Shown here in pieces: positions 8,271 through 16,551 of a DNA stretch of 64,000 nucleotides. How positions within the stretch are numbered: position 1 is the stretch's first letter; each line of letters starts with the position of its first letter. The DNA is taken from contig DASSWG010000164.1 in the NCBI GenBank assembly GCA_035705295.1, positions 1 to 64,000 of the forward strand, in the 5' to 3' direction. Source of the DNA: DASSWG01 sp035705295. GTDB lineage: Bacteria; Bacteroidota; Bacteroidia; Flavobacteriales; Flavobacteriaceae. A program made the position numbers and the translations under genes. The notes under the pieces were generated by a model that saw only the letters and a list, made by a program, of their open reading frames with translations, did not search any database and was not told the origin of the DNA.

Positions 8271-8278
8271 TATCTTTG
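8271..8278 (+). promoter_or_regulatory. Promoter -7 box of uvrA (TATCTTTG)
   Basis: An exact TAnnTTTG box 18 bases before the ATG at 8297. The best TTTG upstream (8243-8246) is 24 bases away, a little far. Because the box lies inside the open frame that begins at 8231, transcription would start after that codon, which rules out the longer product. Confidence 0.7.
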
Positions 8279-8296
8279 CGCCTCATAAAATTTCTT

Positions 8297-11104
8297 ATGC
8301 CCACAAAAATTTCCCAAGCAGATCCCAAGAAAAATATCCTCATAAAAGGCGCAAAACTGCACAATTTGAAAGACATTGATGTGTGCGTTCCGCGAAACAA
8401 ATTGGTGGTCATCACCGGGCTTTCGGGTTCGGGAAAATCGAGTTTGGCGTTCGACACTTTGTACGCGGAAGGCCAGCGCCGTTATGTGGAAAGTCTTTCT
8501 TCGTACGCGCGCCAATTTTTGGGCCGGTTGAACAAACCCAAAGTAGATTACATTAAAGGCATTGCCCCTGCGATCGCCATCGAACAAAAAGTGAACTCCA
8601 CCAATCCGCGTTCAACGGTCGGCACTTCCACCGAAATTTACGATTATTTGAAATTGCTCTTTGCCCGAATCGGAAAAACTTTTTCCCCCATTTCTGGCAA
8701 GGAAGTTAAAAAAGACAAGGTCTCCGATGTGGTCGAATTTGTCAAAACTTTCGATGAAAAAGAGAAATTATTGCTCCTCGCCCCTATTCATGTGGAAAAA
8801 GGCCGAAGCCTCGAAAAAAAAATTAAAGTCCTGCAACAACAAGGTTACAGCCGCATCAAAGTAAACGGCGATGTGGCCCGAATCGAAGAAGCCGATCTAA
8901 AAAAGGCAAAAAGCAAAAATGTTTTTTTGGTCGTGGATCGCGTTGTGAAAAAAGACGAAGAAGATTTCTACAACCGATTGGCCGATGCCGTTCAAGCGGC
9001 TTTTTTTGAAGGAAAAGGAGAACTTTATATCGAACAGGTTTCCGATGGCAAAAAAATTCATTTCAGCAATAAATTCGAATTGGACGGAATAAATTTTTTG
9101 GAACCAAACGTGCATTTGTTCAGTTTCAACAATCCTTACGGTGCTTGTCCAAAATGCGAAGGCTATGGCGACGTGATCGGTTTGGACGAAAACTTGGTCG
9201 TCCCCAACACCGGACTTTCCATTTACGAAGAAGCCATTTTTCCGTGGCGCGGCGAAAGTATGAGTTGGTACAAAGACCAATTGGTCAACAATTCGCACCA
9301 ATTCGACTTTCCCATTCACAAACCCTATTTTGAACTTTCGGAAGCACAAAAAGAATTGTTGTGGACCGGAAACGAATATTTTGAAGGGCTTACCAGCTTT
9401 TTCGATCATTTGGAAGCCAAGGCCTACAAAATCCAAAACCGGGTGATGCTTTCGCGCTATCGCGGAAAAACGAAATGCCCTGTTTGCAAAGGAAAACGTT
9501 TGCGTCCAGAAGCAAATTATGTAAAAATCAACGATGCCAACATCACCGATTTGGTGGAAAAACCCTTGGACAAGGTTCGTGAGTTTTTCAATTCGTTGAA
9601 ATTGAACGAACACGATGCACAAATCGCCAAACGTTTGCTGACCGAAATTTCCAACCGCTTGCAATTTCTATCGAACGTGGGATTGGATTATTTGACACTC
9701 AACCGAAAATCGAACACGCTTTCCGGTGGCGAATCGCAACGCATCAATTTGGCCACTTCGCTTGGGAGCAGTTTGGTGGGTTCAATGTACATTTTGGACG
9801 AGCCTTCCATCGGCTTGCACCCAAAAGATACCGAAAACCTGATCGGCGTGCTGAAAAACTTGCGCGATTTGGGAAACACGGTAATCGTGGTGGAACATGA
9901 CGAGGACATTATGAAAGCTGCCGACGAAATCATCGACATCGGTCCCGAAGCGGGAACTTTTGGCGGCGAAGTAGTCGCCACGGGAAATTTCAACAAAATT
10001 TTAAAATCGAGTTCGTTGACCGCAAAATATTTGAACGGCGATTTACGGATCGAAGTCCCCGAAAAAAGAAGAACAACCCCTTTTTATATCGATATTTTCG
10101 GCGCGCGCGAACACAACTTGAAAAATATCAACGTTCGGTTTCCACTGGGTGTTTTTACTGCGGTGACGGGCGTTTCCGGAAGCGGAAAAAGCACCTTGGT
10201 GAAAAAAATCCTATATCCGGCTTTGCAAAAAGAAACAGGCGGTTACGGCGCAAAAGCCGGGCAATTCAGCAAAATTGAAGGCAATTACCAAAACCTGCCT
10301 GCCGGCAAGGCAGGCGTGAAACACGTGGAATTTGTGGACCAGAACCCGATCGGGCGTTCCTCGCGTTCCAATCCGGTTACGTATATCAAAGCCTACGACG
10401 AAATCCGAATTTTGTTTTCAAAACAAAAATTGTCCAAAATTCGAAATTACCAACCCAAACATTTTTCATTCAATGTGGACGGCGGCCGTTGCGAAACCTG
10501 CAAAGGCGAAGGCGAAGTGACCATCGAAATGCAATTTATGGCCGATGTGCATTTGGAATGCGAAACCTGTCGCGGAAAACGTTTTCAAAAAGAAGTGTTG
10601 GAAGTAAAATTCGACGGAAAATCCATCAGCGATGTATTGGAAATGACCATTGATGACGCCGTGGCTTTTTTCGGGAAGAACGAACAGGACAAAATTCAGA
10701 AAAAATTAAAACCACTACAAGATGTTGGTTTGGGCTATGTCACTTTAGGGCAAAGCTCGTCCACGCTTTCCGGGGGCGAGGCACAACGCATCAAACTGGC
10801 GTCGTTTTTGGTAAAAGGAACCACCAAGGACAAAGCTTTGTTCATTTTTGACGAACCCACGACCGGCCTGCATTTCCACGATATTCAAAAACTGTTGAAA
10901 TCATTCAACGCCCTCATCGAAAAAGGGCATTCGATCATCGTGATCGAACACAACATGGATTTGGTAAAATGTGCCGACCATGTAATCGATTTGGGATTGG
11001 AAGGTGGTGAAAACGGCGGTTATCTCATTGCAGAAGGAACACCCGAAGAAGTGGCAAAAAGCAAAAAATCGTTCACCGCAAAATATTTGAAAGAAAAACT
11101 ATGA
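8297..11104 (+). CDS. uvrA: Excinuclease ABC subunit A (UvrA), first copy, with LPAGKAG insertion
   Basis: A 935-residue ATPase that recognises bulky DNA lesions and loads UvrB. Both ABC modules are complete: Walker A GLSGSGKSS and GVSGSGKST, signatures LSGGESQR and LSGGEAQR, Walker B LDEPSIGLH and FDEPTTGLH. Zinc-site cysteines occur in CPKC, CPVC and CETC...CETC. The start at 8297 is fixed by the promoter box at 8271. At residues 667-673 the sequence LPAGKAG interrupts a conserved stretch before KHVEFVDQNPIGRSSRSNP; it is encoded by a 21-bp palindrome. A second full-length UvrA is at 56979. Confidence 0.96.
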   Translation: MPTKISQADPKKNILIKGAKLHNLKDIDVCVPRNKLVVITGLSGSGKSSLAFDTLYAEGQRRYVESLSSYARQFLGRLNKPKVDYIKGIAPAIAIEQKVNSTNPRSTVGTSTEIYDYLKLLFARIGKTFSPISGKEVKKDKVSDVVEFVKTFDEKEKLLLLAPIHVEKGRSLEKKIKVLQQQGYSRIKVNGDVARIEEADLKKAKSKNVFLVVDRVVKKDEEDFYNRLADAVQAAFFEGKGELYIEQVSDGKKIHFSNKFELDGINFLEPNVHLFSFNNPYGACPKCEGYGDVIGLDENLVVPNTGLSIYEEAIFPWRGESMSWYKDQLVNNSHQFDFPIHKPYFELSEAQKELLWTGNEYFEGLTSFFDHLEAKAYKIQNRVMLSRYRGKTKCPVCKGKRLRPEANYVKINDANITDLVEKPLDKVREFFNSLKLNEHDAQIAKRLLTEISNRLQFLSNVGLDYLTLNRKSNTLSGGESQRINLATSLGSSLVGSMYILDEPSIGLHPKDTENLIGVLKNLRDLGNTVIVVEHDEDIMKAADEIIDIGPEAGTFGGEVVATGNFNKILKSSSLTAKYLNGDLRIEVPEKRRTTPFYIDIFGAREHNLKNINVRFPLGVFTAVTGVSGSGKSTLVKKILYPALQKETGGYGAKAGQFSKIEGNYQNLPAGKAGVKHVEFVDQNPIGRSSRSNPVTYIKAYDEIRILFSKQKLSKIRNYQPKHFSFNVDGGRCETCKGEGEVTIEMQFMADVHLECETCRGKRFQKEVLEVKFDGKSISDVLEMTIDDAVAFFGKNEQDKIQKKLKPLQDVGLGYVTLGQSSSTLSGGEAQRIKLASFLVKGTTKDKALFIFDEPTTGLHFHDIQKLLKSFNALIEKGHSIIVIEHNMDLVKCADHVIDLGLEGGENGGYLIAEGTPEEVAKSKKSFTAKYLKEKL
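10294..10314 (+). repeat. 21-bp palindromic element in frame within uvrA
   Basis: The core CCTGCC...GGCAGG is nearly self-complementary around CCGG and has a length of 21 bases, so the frame is preserved. It starts at the third base of the Asn666 codon and encodes LPAGKAG. Other UvrA proteins, including the second copy here, have no counterpart at this surface region. A related element of the same length and phase is at 61179. Confidence 0.75.
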
Positions 11105-11163
11105 CAAATGCCCCTTTCAAATATTGGATTTTGGCATGGTAATTGATTCTTATTAAATGATTA

Positions 11164-11188
11164 TCACTCTATGATAATTATATTTTTG
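11164..11188 (+). promoter_or_regulatory. Dyad and -7-like box ahead of a short terminated transcript
   Basis: TGATTATCA and TGATAATTA form an 8-of-9 dyad around 11160-11182, overlapped at its right end by TATTTTTG (11181-11188), an exact TAnnTTTG box. The terminator at 11201-11228 starts only 12 bases later, so a transcript from this box would be about 35-40 nt. It may equally be the untranslated tail of uvrA. Confidence 0.35.
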
Positions 11189-11200
11189 GTTGGTTAAGAA

Positions 11201-11228
11201 GTCCCGGGAAAACTCCCGGGGCTTTTTT
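11201..11228 (+). terminator. Rho-independent terminator after uvrA
   Basis: GTCCCGGGA pairs with TCCCGGGGC (one G-T) over a four-base loop, followed by six T. It is 97 bases after the uvrA stop. Confidence 0.8.
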
Positions 11229-11265
11229 GTTTTAATGCTTGTCCGTAAGCAAAAACAAGAATAAA

Positions 11266-11343
11266 GTGTCACATCGAGCGCAGTCGAGATGCTTTTGTCG
11301 ACCCTTCGATCCCGCACTTGATGCGGGACGATCAGGGTGACAG
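11266..11343. repeat. Composite intergenic repeat with nested 19-bp palindrome
   Basis: Outer arms TGTCAC and GTGACA enclose ATCGAGCGCAGTCGAGAT and a nested palindrome TCCCGCACTTGATGCGGGA (11310-11328). It fills most of the 288-base gap between convergent uvrA and the SLC13 gene that is not terminator. The structure fits a mobile or recombinogenic intergenic repeat; no coding capacity is seen. Confidence 0.6.
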
Positions 11344-11392
11344 AATCATACTTTAGGCATTAAGGCGGAAAACATATTTGCTTTTTCAAGTT

Positions 11393-13192
11393 TCACAACG
11401 GGTAAATAATCGGGATCAAAAAGGAAGCAATCAACCAAAAAATAATGTTTAACGGGGTTCCTATTCGTAAAAAATCCTTGAAGGAATAATTACCGGCACT
11501 GTAAACCATCGTATTGGTTTGATAGCCGATGGGCGTCATAAAATCGGCGCTTGCCGCAAATGCAATGCTCATCAAAAAAGGAACTGGGCTCACGCCAAAA
11601 GTCACGGATAACGAAATGGCGATGGGCGTCAGCAAAGCCGCAGTGGCGTTATTGGACATTACGCCGGTCAAAAAAGAAGTGATGAGGTAAAATACGGAAA
11701 TCAAAATGGTCGGCCCCAAAGTTTGACCCACATTTTCCACCAACCATTCGGCCAATAATTTTGACAATCCGCTTTGTTGCATTGCCTCCCCAATGCTCAA
11801 GGCTCCCGCCAGAAGCACGATTACTTTCCAATCAACCGCATTGTATGCGTTTTCGGGAGATGTGATCTTTGAAAACAACAATACCGCTATTCCGGCCAAA
11901 CCTGCGGTCATAATGTCCAGCACGCCCGTCGATGCCAGCGTCACCACCGCGACAATGGTGGAAAGCGCAATAAAAAGTTTCTTTTTGTCGATTCGTTTGA
12001 TGCCGGATTCGCTCAAAGAAATAAACGGTGCACGGCGTTTTCGTTCACTGGCTTGCAGCAATTTCGCCCCTTTTTCATCGGTTTGGAGCAAAACAATGTC
12101 GCCTGCGCGCAAATATACATAGTTTAGGTCCTCCAATCGTTGTTTTCCACGTTGGCGAATTGCCAATACTTTGCTCCGGTATTTTTGAAAAAAATCGGTA
12201 TCGTCCAATTTTTTATTAATCAATTCGGAGTTGGGCAGCAAAATTATTTCAATCAGTTTTGTTTCTTCTGCATGGAAGCTGTGCAATCCCAATTTTGTGG
12301 AGATGTGCAAGGATTCGTTTTGCAGCAGGTTTTTGATTTTTTCCATTTCGCCCCTTACCAATAAATGGTCCCCTTCTTCCAAGACCGTTTCTACAGCAGG
12401 CTTTTTGATCACTTCGTTTTTTCCACGGTACAACTGATCGACATATACTTGCATGCCATCTTGTTTGAATATATTTTCAATGGTGATGGGGCTATTGTCT
12501 TCATGAAAGCTTTTAACGATTCTAATTTCGGTGAGGTAATCTTTTAGGTTAACCGCTTCGGAAAGGTCGGTCATGCGTTTTTGGTCGGGCAACAATTTTT
12601 TGGAAAACAAGGTTAAATACAAAATTCCTACCAACAAAAAAACCAATCCCAATGGCGCCATTAAAAACATGTTGAAGGGTTCCAATCCGTAGCCCACCGC
12701 TATCCCGCTCACCAAAAGGTTGGTGGAAGTTCCGATCAACGTGCATGTTCCTCCAAAAATAGCACCGTAGGACAAGGGAATCAACAACTTGGAAGCGGGC
12801 GTATTCGTTTTTTTTGCGGCACTGGAAATAATCGGAATAAAGGTCGCAACGACCGGAGTGTTGTTGATGAAGGCACTTATGCTTCCGGTAATGGAAGTGA
12901 TTCCAATGATGGACAAATAATAACTTTTTTTGATCAACCGGATAAAAAATGGGGTAAGGCTGTCAATAATTCCCGTTCGCAAAAGGGAATCGCTCAACAC
13001 GAACATGGCCGCCACGGTTATGGTGGCGGGGTTCGCAAAGCCTTTGACACCATCTTCCGGACTCAACACGCCTGTCACCACCAAGGCCACAACAATACTC
13101 ATTGAAATATGATCAATGCTGAAATATTCTGTGGCAAAAAGAATAAATGCCACAATAATTACCACAATGGTGACATAAGCTTCAAATCCCAT
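11393..13192 (-). CDS. SLC13/DASS family permease with RCK_C domains
   Basis: A 599-residue inner-membrane protein. The N-terminal half has about six helices and the signature INNTPVVATF; the C-terminal half repeats it with MSNNATAALLTPI, as in the divalent anion:Na+ symporter fold. Between them, residues about 215-395 form two TrkA-C/RCK_C regulatory domains (EEGDHLLVRGEMEKI and RAGDIVLLQTDEKGA). Relatives carry sulfate, dicarboxylates or arsenite-like anions; the cargo is not deducible. It is divergent from the gene at 13324. Confidence 0.88.
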   Translation of the reverse strand: MGFEAYVTIVVIIVAFILFATEYFSIDHISMSIVVALVVTGVLSPEDGVKGFANPATITVAAMFVLSDSLLRTGIIDSLTPFFIRLIKKSYYLSIIGITSITGSISAFINNTPVVATFIPIISSAAKKTNTPASKLLIPLSYGAIFGGTCTLIGTSTNLLVSGIAVGYGLEPFNMFLMAPLGLVFLLVGILYLTLFSKKLLPDQKRMTDLSEAVNLKDYLTEIRIVKSFHEDNSPITIENIFKQDGMQVYVDQLYRGKNEVIKKPAVETVLEEGDHLLVRGEMEKIKNLLQNESLHISTKLGLHSFHAEETKLIEIILLPNSELINKKLDDTDFFQKYRSKVLAIRQRGKQRLEDLNYVYLRAGDIVLLQTDEKGAKLLQASERKRRAPFISLSESGIKRIDKKKLFIALSTIVAVVTLASTGVLDIMTAGLAGIAVLLFSKITSPENAYNAVDWKVIVLLAGALSIGEAMQQSGLSKLLAEWLVENVGQTLGPTILISVFYLITSFLTGVMSNNATAALLTPIAISLSVTFGVSPVPFLMSIAFAASADFMTPIGYQTNTMVYSAGNYSFKDFLRIGTPLNIIFWLIASFLIPIIYPL

Positions 13193-13270
13193 CTTCTTTT
13201 TTGGTTAAAGATAATGGTTTTGTGAATTGTCCTGCAAAGATTTTTATACGGCGGCGGCACCCGATGAATA

Positions 13271-13303
13271 TTTGTGTTTATATCGTGAATTTTCTTACTT
13301 TTG
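13271..13303 (+). promoter_or_regulatory. Complete Bacteroidota promoter (TTTG-N21-TACTTTTG)
   Basis: TTTG at 13271-13274 and TACTTTTG at 13296-13303 are 21 bases apart, the expected -33/-7 arrangement. The ATG at 13324 lies 20 bases after the box, which settles the start of the downstream gene. Confidence 0.8.
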
Positions 13304-13323
13304 CCGTTCAAAAAAAGTCAAAA

Positions 13324-13782
13324 ATGATCTTGGAAATTATCGTGGCGATGTTGTGGAGCATTTCTCCTTTTGGCGAGGCCAAGGTAGGAATACCCTATGC
13401 TGTTTTCAATGGGGTGAACATTTATCTCGCTTTTATTTTTTGCTTGGCGGCCAATATTTTGGTGTTCCCGATCATGCTTTTTTTCCTTGACTCCATCAAC
13501 CGATGGTTTTTTAAATGGAATTTTTATAAAAAATCTGCGGTTTGGGTAGCTCGAAGAGCCAAAACAAACGCCCAAAAAGGAATTGATAAATACGGATTTT
13601 GGGGCTTGGTCGTTTTTGTGATGATCCCACTTCCAGGAACAGGAGTATATGCCGGAACCATCGCCGCCTATATTTTTCGTTTCGAACGGAAAAAAGCGTT
13701 CATCGCCAACAGTATTGGAATCACCCTGTCGTCAGTGATCGTTTGGTCGCTGACCGTGCTTTCTTTCAACGGGATTTCCTAA
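13324..13782 (+). CDS. Small multidrug export-like membrane protein (COG2426)
   Basis: A 152-residue integral membrane protein with helices near 1-20, 25-50, 95-115 and 128-148. The pair SPFGEAKVGIPYAV near the N-terminus and MIPLPGTGVYAGTIAAY in the second half are the two re-entrant-like motifs of the COG2426 family, annotated as putative small multidrug export proteins without a proven substrate. The frame opens earlier at 13201 but the promoter at 13271-13303 places the start at 13324. Confidence 0.8.
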   Translation: MILEIIVAMLWSISPFGEAKVGIPYAVFNGVNIYLAFIFCLAANILVFPIMLFFLDSINRWFFKWNFYKKSAVWVARRAKTNAQKGIDKYGFWGLVVFVMIPLPGTGVYAGTIAAYIFRFERKKAFIANSIGITLSSVIVWSLTVLSFNGIS

Positions 13783-13875
13783 AGAATAAATTCATCGAAA
13801 CAAAAAAACCACCGAGAAATTGTTTTGATGGTTTTGATAATTTCTCACATAAATAGAAGCTGAGCTATTGAAAAC

Positions 13876-13902
13876 AAAAAAGCCACTCAGTTTGAGCGGC
13901 TT
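13876..13902 (-). terminator. Terminator after sucD
   Basis: On the minus strand AAGCCGCTC and GAGTGGCTT pair over loop AAACT, followed by a T run. It sits 25 bases after the sucD stop. On the same gap, GAGAAATT...AATTTCTC (13815-13848) is a second inverted repeat with a 17-base loop, possibly serving the rightward gene. Confidence 0.8.
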
Positions 13903-13926
13903 CTTATTGTTTTGGCACGGAAACTC

Positions 13927-14811
13927 TTAACTGTTCACCGTTTGCATCACTTCCGCTACTTTTTTGCCAATTTCCGCGGGCGAATCCACCACGTGGACGC
14001 CGCATTCTTTTAAAATGGCTTTTTTGGCCTGTGCGGTGTCGTCACTTCCACCCACAATTGCACCTGCGTGGCCCATTGTTCTTCCTGCCGGGGCGGTTTC
14101 CCCTGCAATAAATCCGATGACGGGTTTTTGCGTGCCGCTTTCTTTGATCCAACGCGCGGCATCGGCTTCGAGCTGTCCACCGATTTCACCGATCATTACC
14201 ACACATTCGGTTTCCGGATCGTTGATCAACAATTCCACGGCTTCTTTGGTAGTGGTCCCAATAATCGGATCCCCGCCAATTCCGATGGCGGTGGTGATTC
14301 CCAAACCTTGTTTCACAACTTGGTCGGCGGCTTCGTAAGTCAAGGTTCCTGATTTTGAAACAATGCCCACATTTCCTTTTTTAAAGACAAAACCGGGCAT
14401 AATCCCCACTTTTGCTTCTCCGGGAGTAATTACGCCGGGGCAATTCGGCCCCACCAATCGGCAATTTTTATCACTGATATAATCGGCTACTTTGATCATA
14501 TCGGCCACAGGGATTCCTTCGGTAATGGTAATGATCACCTCAATTCCGGCATCGGCTGCTTCCATAATGGCGTCGGCGGCAAAAGCCGGGGGCACAAAAA
14601 TGATACTGGTATCAGCGCCGGTTTCTTTCACCGCATCTTCCACCGTATTGAAAACCGGGCGGTCCAAATGGGCTTGCCCTCCTTTTCCGGGTGTTACACC
14701 ACCAACCACATTGGTTCCGTACTCGATCATTTGTTCAGCGTGAAAGGTGCCTTCGCTTCCGGTAAATCCTTGTACGATTATTTTTGAATTTTTATTGACT
14801 AAAACACTCAT
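13927..14811 (-). CDS. sucD: Succinyl-CoA synthetase alpha subunit
   Basis: A 294-residue TCA-cycle subunit that forms succinate and NTP from succinyl-CoA with the beta subunit SucC, which is not in the window. The CoA-binding Rossmann part shows GFTGSEGTFH; the phosphorylated His248 lies in PAGRTMGHAGAI. Length and motifs are normal. It is last in the leftward row that begins with lpxD but has its own promoter box, so it need not be co-transcribed. Confidence 0.96.
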   Translation of the reverse strand: MSVLVNKNSKIIVQGFTGSEGTFHAEQMIEYGTNVVGGVTPGKGGQAHLDRPVFNTVEDAVKETGADTSIIFVPPAFAADAIMEAADAGIEVIITITEGIPVADMIKVADYISDKNCRLVGPNCPGVITPGEAKVGIMPGFVFKKGNVGIVSKSGTLTYEAADQVVKQGLGITTAIGIGGDPIIGTTTKEAVELLINDPETECVVMIGEIGGQLEADAARWIKESGTQKPVIGFIAGETAPAGRTMGHAGAIVGGSDDTAQAKKAILKECGVHVVDSPAEIGKKVAEVMQTVNS

Positions 14812-14833
14812 GTTTTTATATTTTTTTGCGTTG

Positions 14834-14865
14834 CAAATGTAGTTTTTTAAAAAAGAATTTTGAAA
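14834..14865 (-). promoter_or_regulatory. sucD promoter (TTTC-N20-TACATTTG)
   Basis: On the minus strand TACATTTG (14841-14834) is an exact -7 box and TTTC 20 bases upstream matches three of four -33 bases. The box is 22 bases from the sucD ATG. Confidence 0.65.
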
Positions 14866-14902
14866 GTTTTTGCGGTTTTATTGAATTCTTCCCTTGGGGA
14901 AA

Positions 14903-15841
14903 TTAATATTTTGGATTTTGTTTTTTCAGCAATTCAGGAATCCTTCGAATGTTTGCCATCTCTTTTAAATGTTGCCGGGCTCCCACTGCGGGGCTTCCAA
15001 AATATTTCATTCCGGGTTTGGTGTTTTTCGAAATTCCCGATTGTGCAAAAATTTCGGTTCCTTTGGCAATGGTCACGTCGCTGCGAATGCCCACTTGCCC
15101 CCATATGGTCACTTCGTCTTCTACGACCACGCAGCCAGCAATGCCGGTTTGCGAAGCGATCAAACATTTTTTTCCGATTTTGGTATCGTGGCCAATATGC
15201 ACTTGGTTGTCTATTTTTGTGCCTTCGCCAATAATCGTATCGCCGCTCACGCCTTTGTCAATGGTGCAAAGTGCACCCAAATCAACATTATCTTCGATAA
15301 CGACACGGCCACCTGAAAGCAACTTATCGAAACCCTCCGGGCGGTTTTTGTAATAAAACGCATCGGCCCCCAAAACGGTTCCGGCGTGTATTGTAACATT
15401 GTTTCCGATGACAGTATGGCCGTAAATGCTGACATTGGAATGGATCAAACAATTTTTGCCGATTTCGACATGGTTTCCAATAAAAACATTGGGTTGAACG
15501 ATGGTGTCTTTTCCTATTTTAGCCGAACCCGAAATTACATTGGCCGTTTGTTCAAAAGGTTGGAAATATTGGGTCAGTTTATTGAAATCGCGAAAAGGAT
15601 CGTCGGAAATCAGCAAAGCTTTCCCCTCGGGGCAATCGACTTTTTTGTTGATTAAAATTACAGAAGCATCAGAATTCAGTGCCTTCTGATAATATTTCGG
15701 ATGGTCCACAAAAACAATTTCGCCTTCGGATATCCCATGGATTTCGTTCATCCCCGATATTGGAAATTCCGGATCGCCAACATATTCCGCGGAAATAATC
15801 GTTGCGATTTGTTGCAGCGTATGTTTTTGTGAGAATTTCAT
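14903..15841 (-). CDS. Second LpxD-like acyltransferase (left-handed beta-helix)
   Basis: A 312-residue paralogue of LpxD. Residues 1-100 resemble the LpxD uridine-binding domain, then hexapeptide repeats (IGKDTIVQPNVFIGNHVEIG and on) build a left-handed beta helix. The segment DNQVHIGHDTKIG aligns with DNQIQIAHNVEIG of LpxD, keeping the catalytic histidine (His218). The LpxD loop ADGFGFAPNG is replaced by ADAFYYKNRPEG, which implies a different acyl donor or acceptor. The start at 15841 is chosen because the preceding in-frame residues come from a degenerate AT repeat. It lies 63 bases downstream of efp. Confidence 0.8.
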   Translation of the reverse strand: MKFSQKHTLQQIATIISAEYVGDPEFPISGMNEIHGISEGEIVFVDHPKYYQKALNSDASVILINKKVDCPEGKALLISDDPFRDFNKLTQYFQPFEQTANVISGSAKIGKDTIVQPNVFIGNHVEIGKNCLIHSNVSIYGHTVIGNNVTIHAGTVLGADAFYYKNRPEGFDKLLSGGRVVIEDNVDLGALCTIDKGVSGDTIIGEGTKIDNQVHIGHDTKIGKKCLIASQTGIAGCVVVEDEVTIWGQVGIRSDVTIAKGTEIFAQSGISKNTKPGMKYFGSPAVGARQHLKEMANIRRIPELLKKQNPKY

Positions 15842-15842
15842 C

Positions 15843-15889
15843 TTAGATTTGAGTATTGAGATATGAGATTTGAGACATAAGATATTAGA
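15843..15889. repeat. Degenerate GATTTGAGA tandem repeat
   Basis: Units resembling TTAGATTTGAGTATTGAGA, TATGAGATTTGAGA and CATAAGATATTAGA follow each other in the gap between efp and the lpxD-like gene. It is simple sequence without evident signals. Confidence 0.45.
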
Positions 15890-15904
15890 AAAAATCTTCA
15901 ATCG

Positions 15905-16471
15905 TTAATCTTTTATTCTTTCTTTGTAGGTTCCCTTGTCGGTTTCGATTTTGATTTTGTCGCCTTCGTTGATGAACAATGGCACGTTCACTTCCGCTCC
16001 CGTTTCAACAGTTGCGGGTTTTGTAGCGTTCGTGGCCGTGTTGCCTTTTACACCGGGTTCGGTATGGGTGACTTCCAAAATCACGCTGGGCGGCATTTCC
16101 ACGGAAAGCGGCATTTGATCTTCTGAATTGATCAACACGGTGACCACTTCGCCCTCTTTCAACAAACCGGGGGTATCCAATGCGGTTTCTTGCAGCATTA
16201 TTTGCGAATAATCGTCCGTGTTCATAAAATGATAGCCTTCGCCGTCATTGTACAAAAACTGGAATTTGTGGGTTTCGACACGTACTTCCTCGATTTTGTG
16301 ACCGGCGGAAAAGGTATTGTCCAATACTTTTCCGGTGGTGACACTTTTCAATTTGGTGCGTACAAAAGCTGGTCCTTTGCCGGGTTTCACGTGCAAAAAT
16401 TCAATGATTTTATAAATGTCGTGATTGTATCGGATGCACAATCCATTTCTGATGTCGCTTGTATTTGCCAT
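15905..16471 (-). CDS. efp: Translation elongation factor P
   Basis: A 188-residue three-domain factor that relieves ribosome stalling at polyproline. The modified loop is PGKGPAF with Lys32 at the tip, the position hydroxylysylated or otherwise modified in other bacteria. SVEMPPSVILEV and ATKPATVETGAEV are the usual domain II-III blocks. It is embedded in the lipid A row, 80 bases downstream of lpxA with an inverted-repeat pair between. Confidence 0.96.
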   Translation of the reverse strand: MANTSDIRNGLCIRYNHDIYKIIEFLHVKPGKGPAFVRTKLKSVTTGKVLDNTFSAGHKIEEVRVETHKFQFLYNDGEGYHFMNTDDYSQIMLQETALDTPGLLKEGEVVTVLINSEDQMPLSVEMPPSVILEVTHTEPGVKGNTATNATKPATVETGAEVNVPLFINEGDKIKIETDKGTYKERIKD

Positions 16472-16494
16472 TTTTTTATTTATATTAAAAGGTG

Positions 16495-16550
16495 GAGACG
16501 CAAAATCTTGCGTCTATACTTTATGAGACGCAAGATCTTGCGTCTGTACT
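16495..16550. repeat. Two tandem 26-bp palindromic units between lpxA and efp
   Basis: Units at 16495-16520 and 16525-16550 differ at only two positions and are separated by TTAT. Each contains a palindrome; in the second it is perfect, AGACGCAAGATCTTGCGTCT. The array sits directly behind the lpxA stop and could form stable hairpins in the lpxA-efp transcript. Confidence 0.8.
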
Positions 16551-16551
16551 A

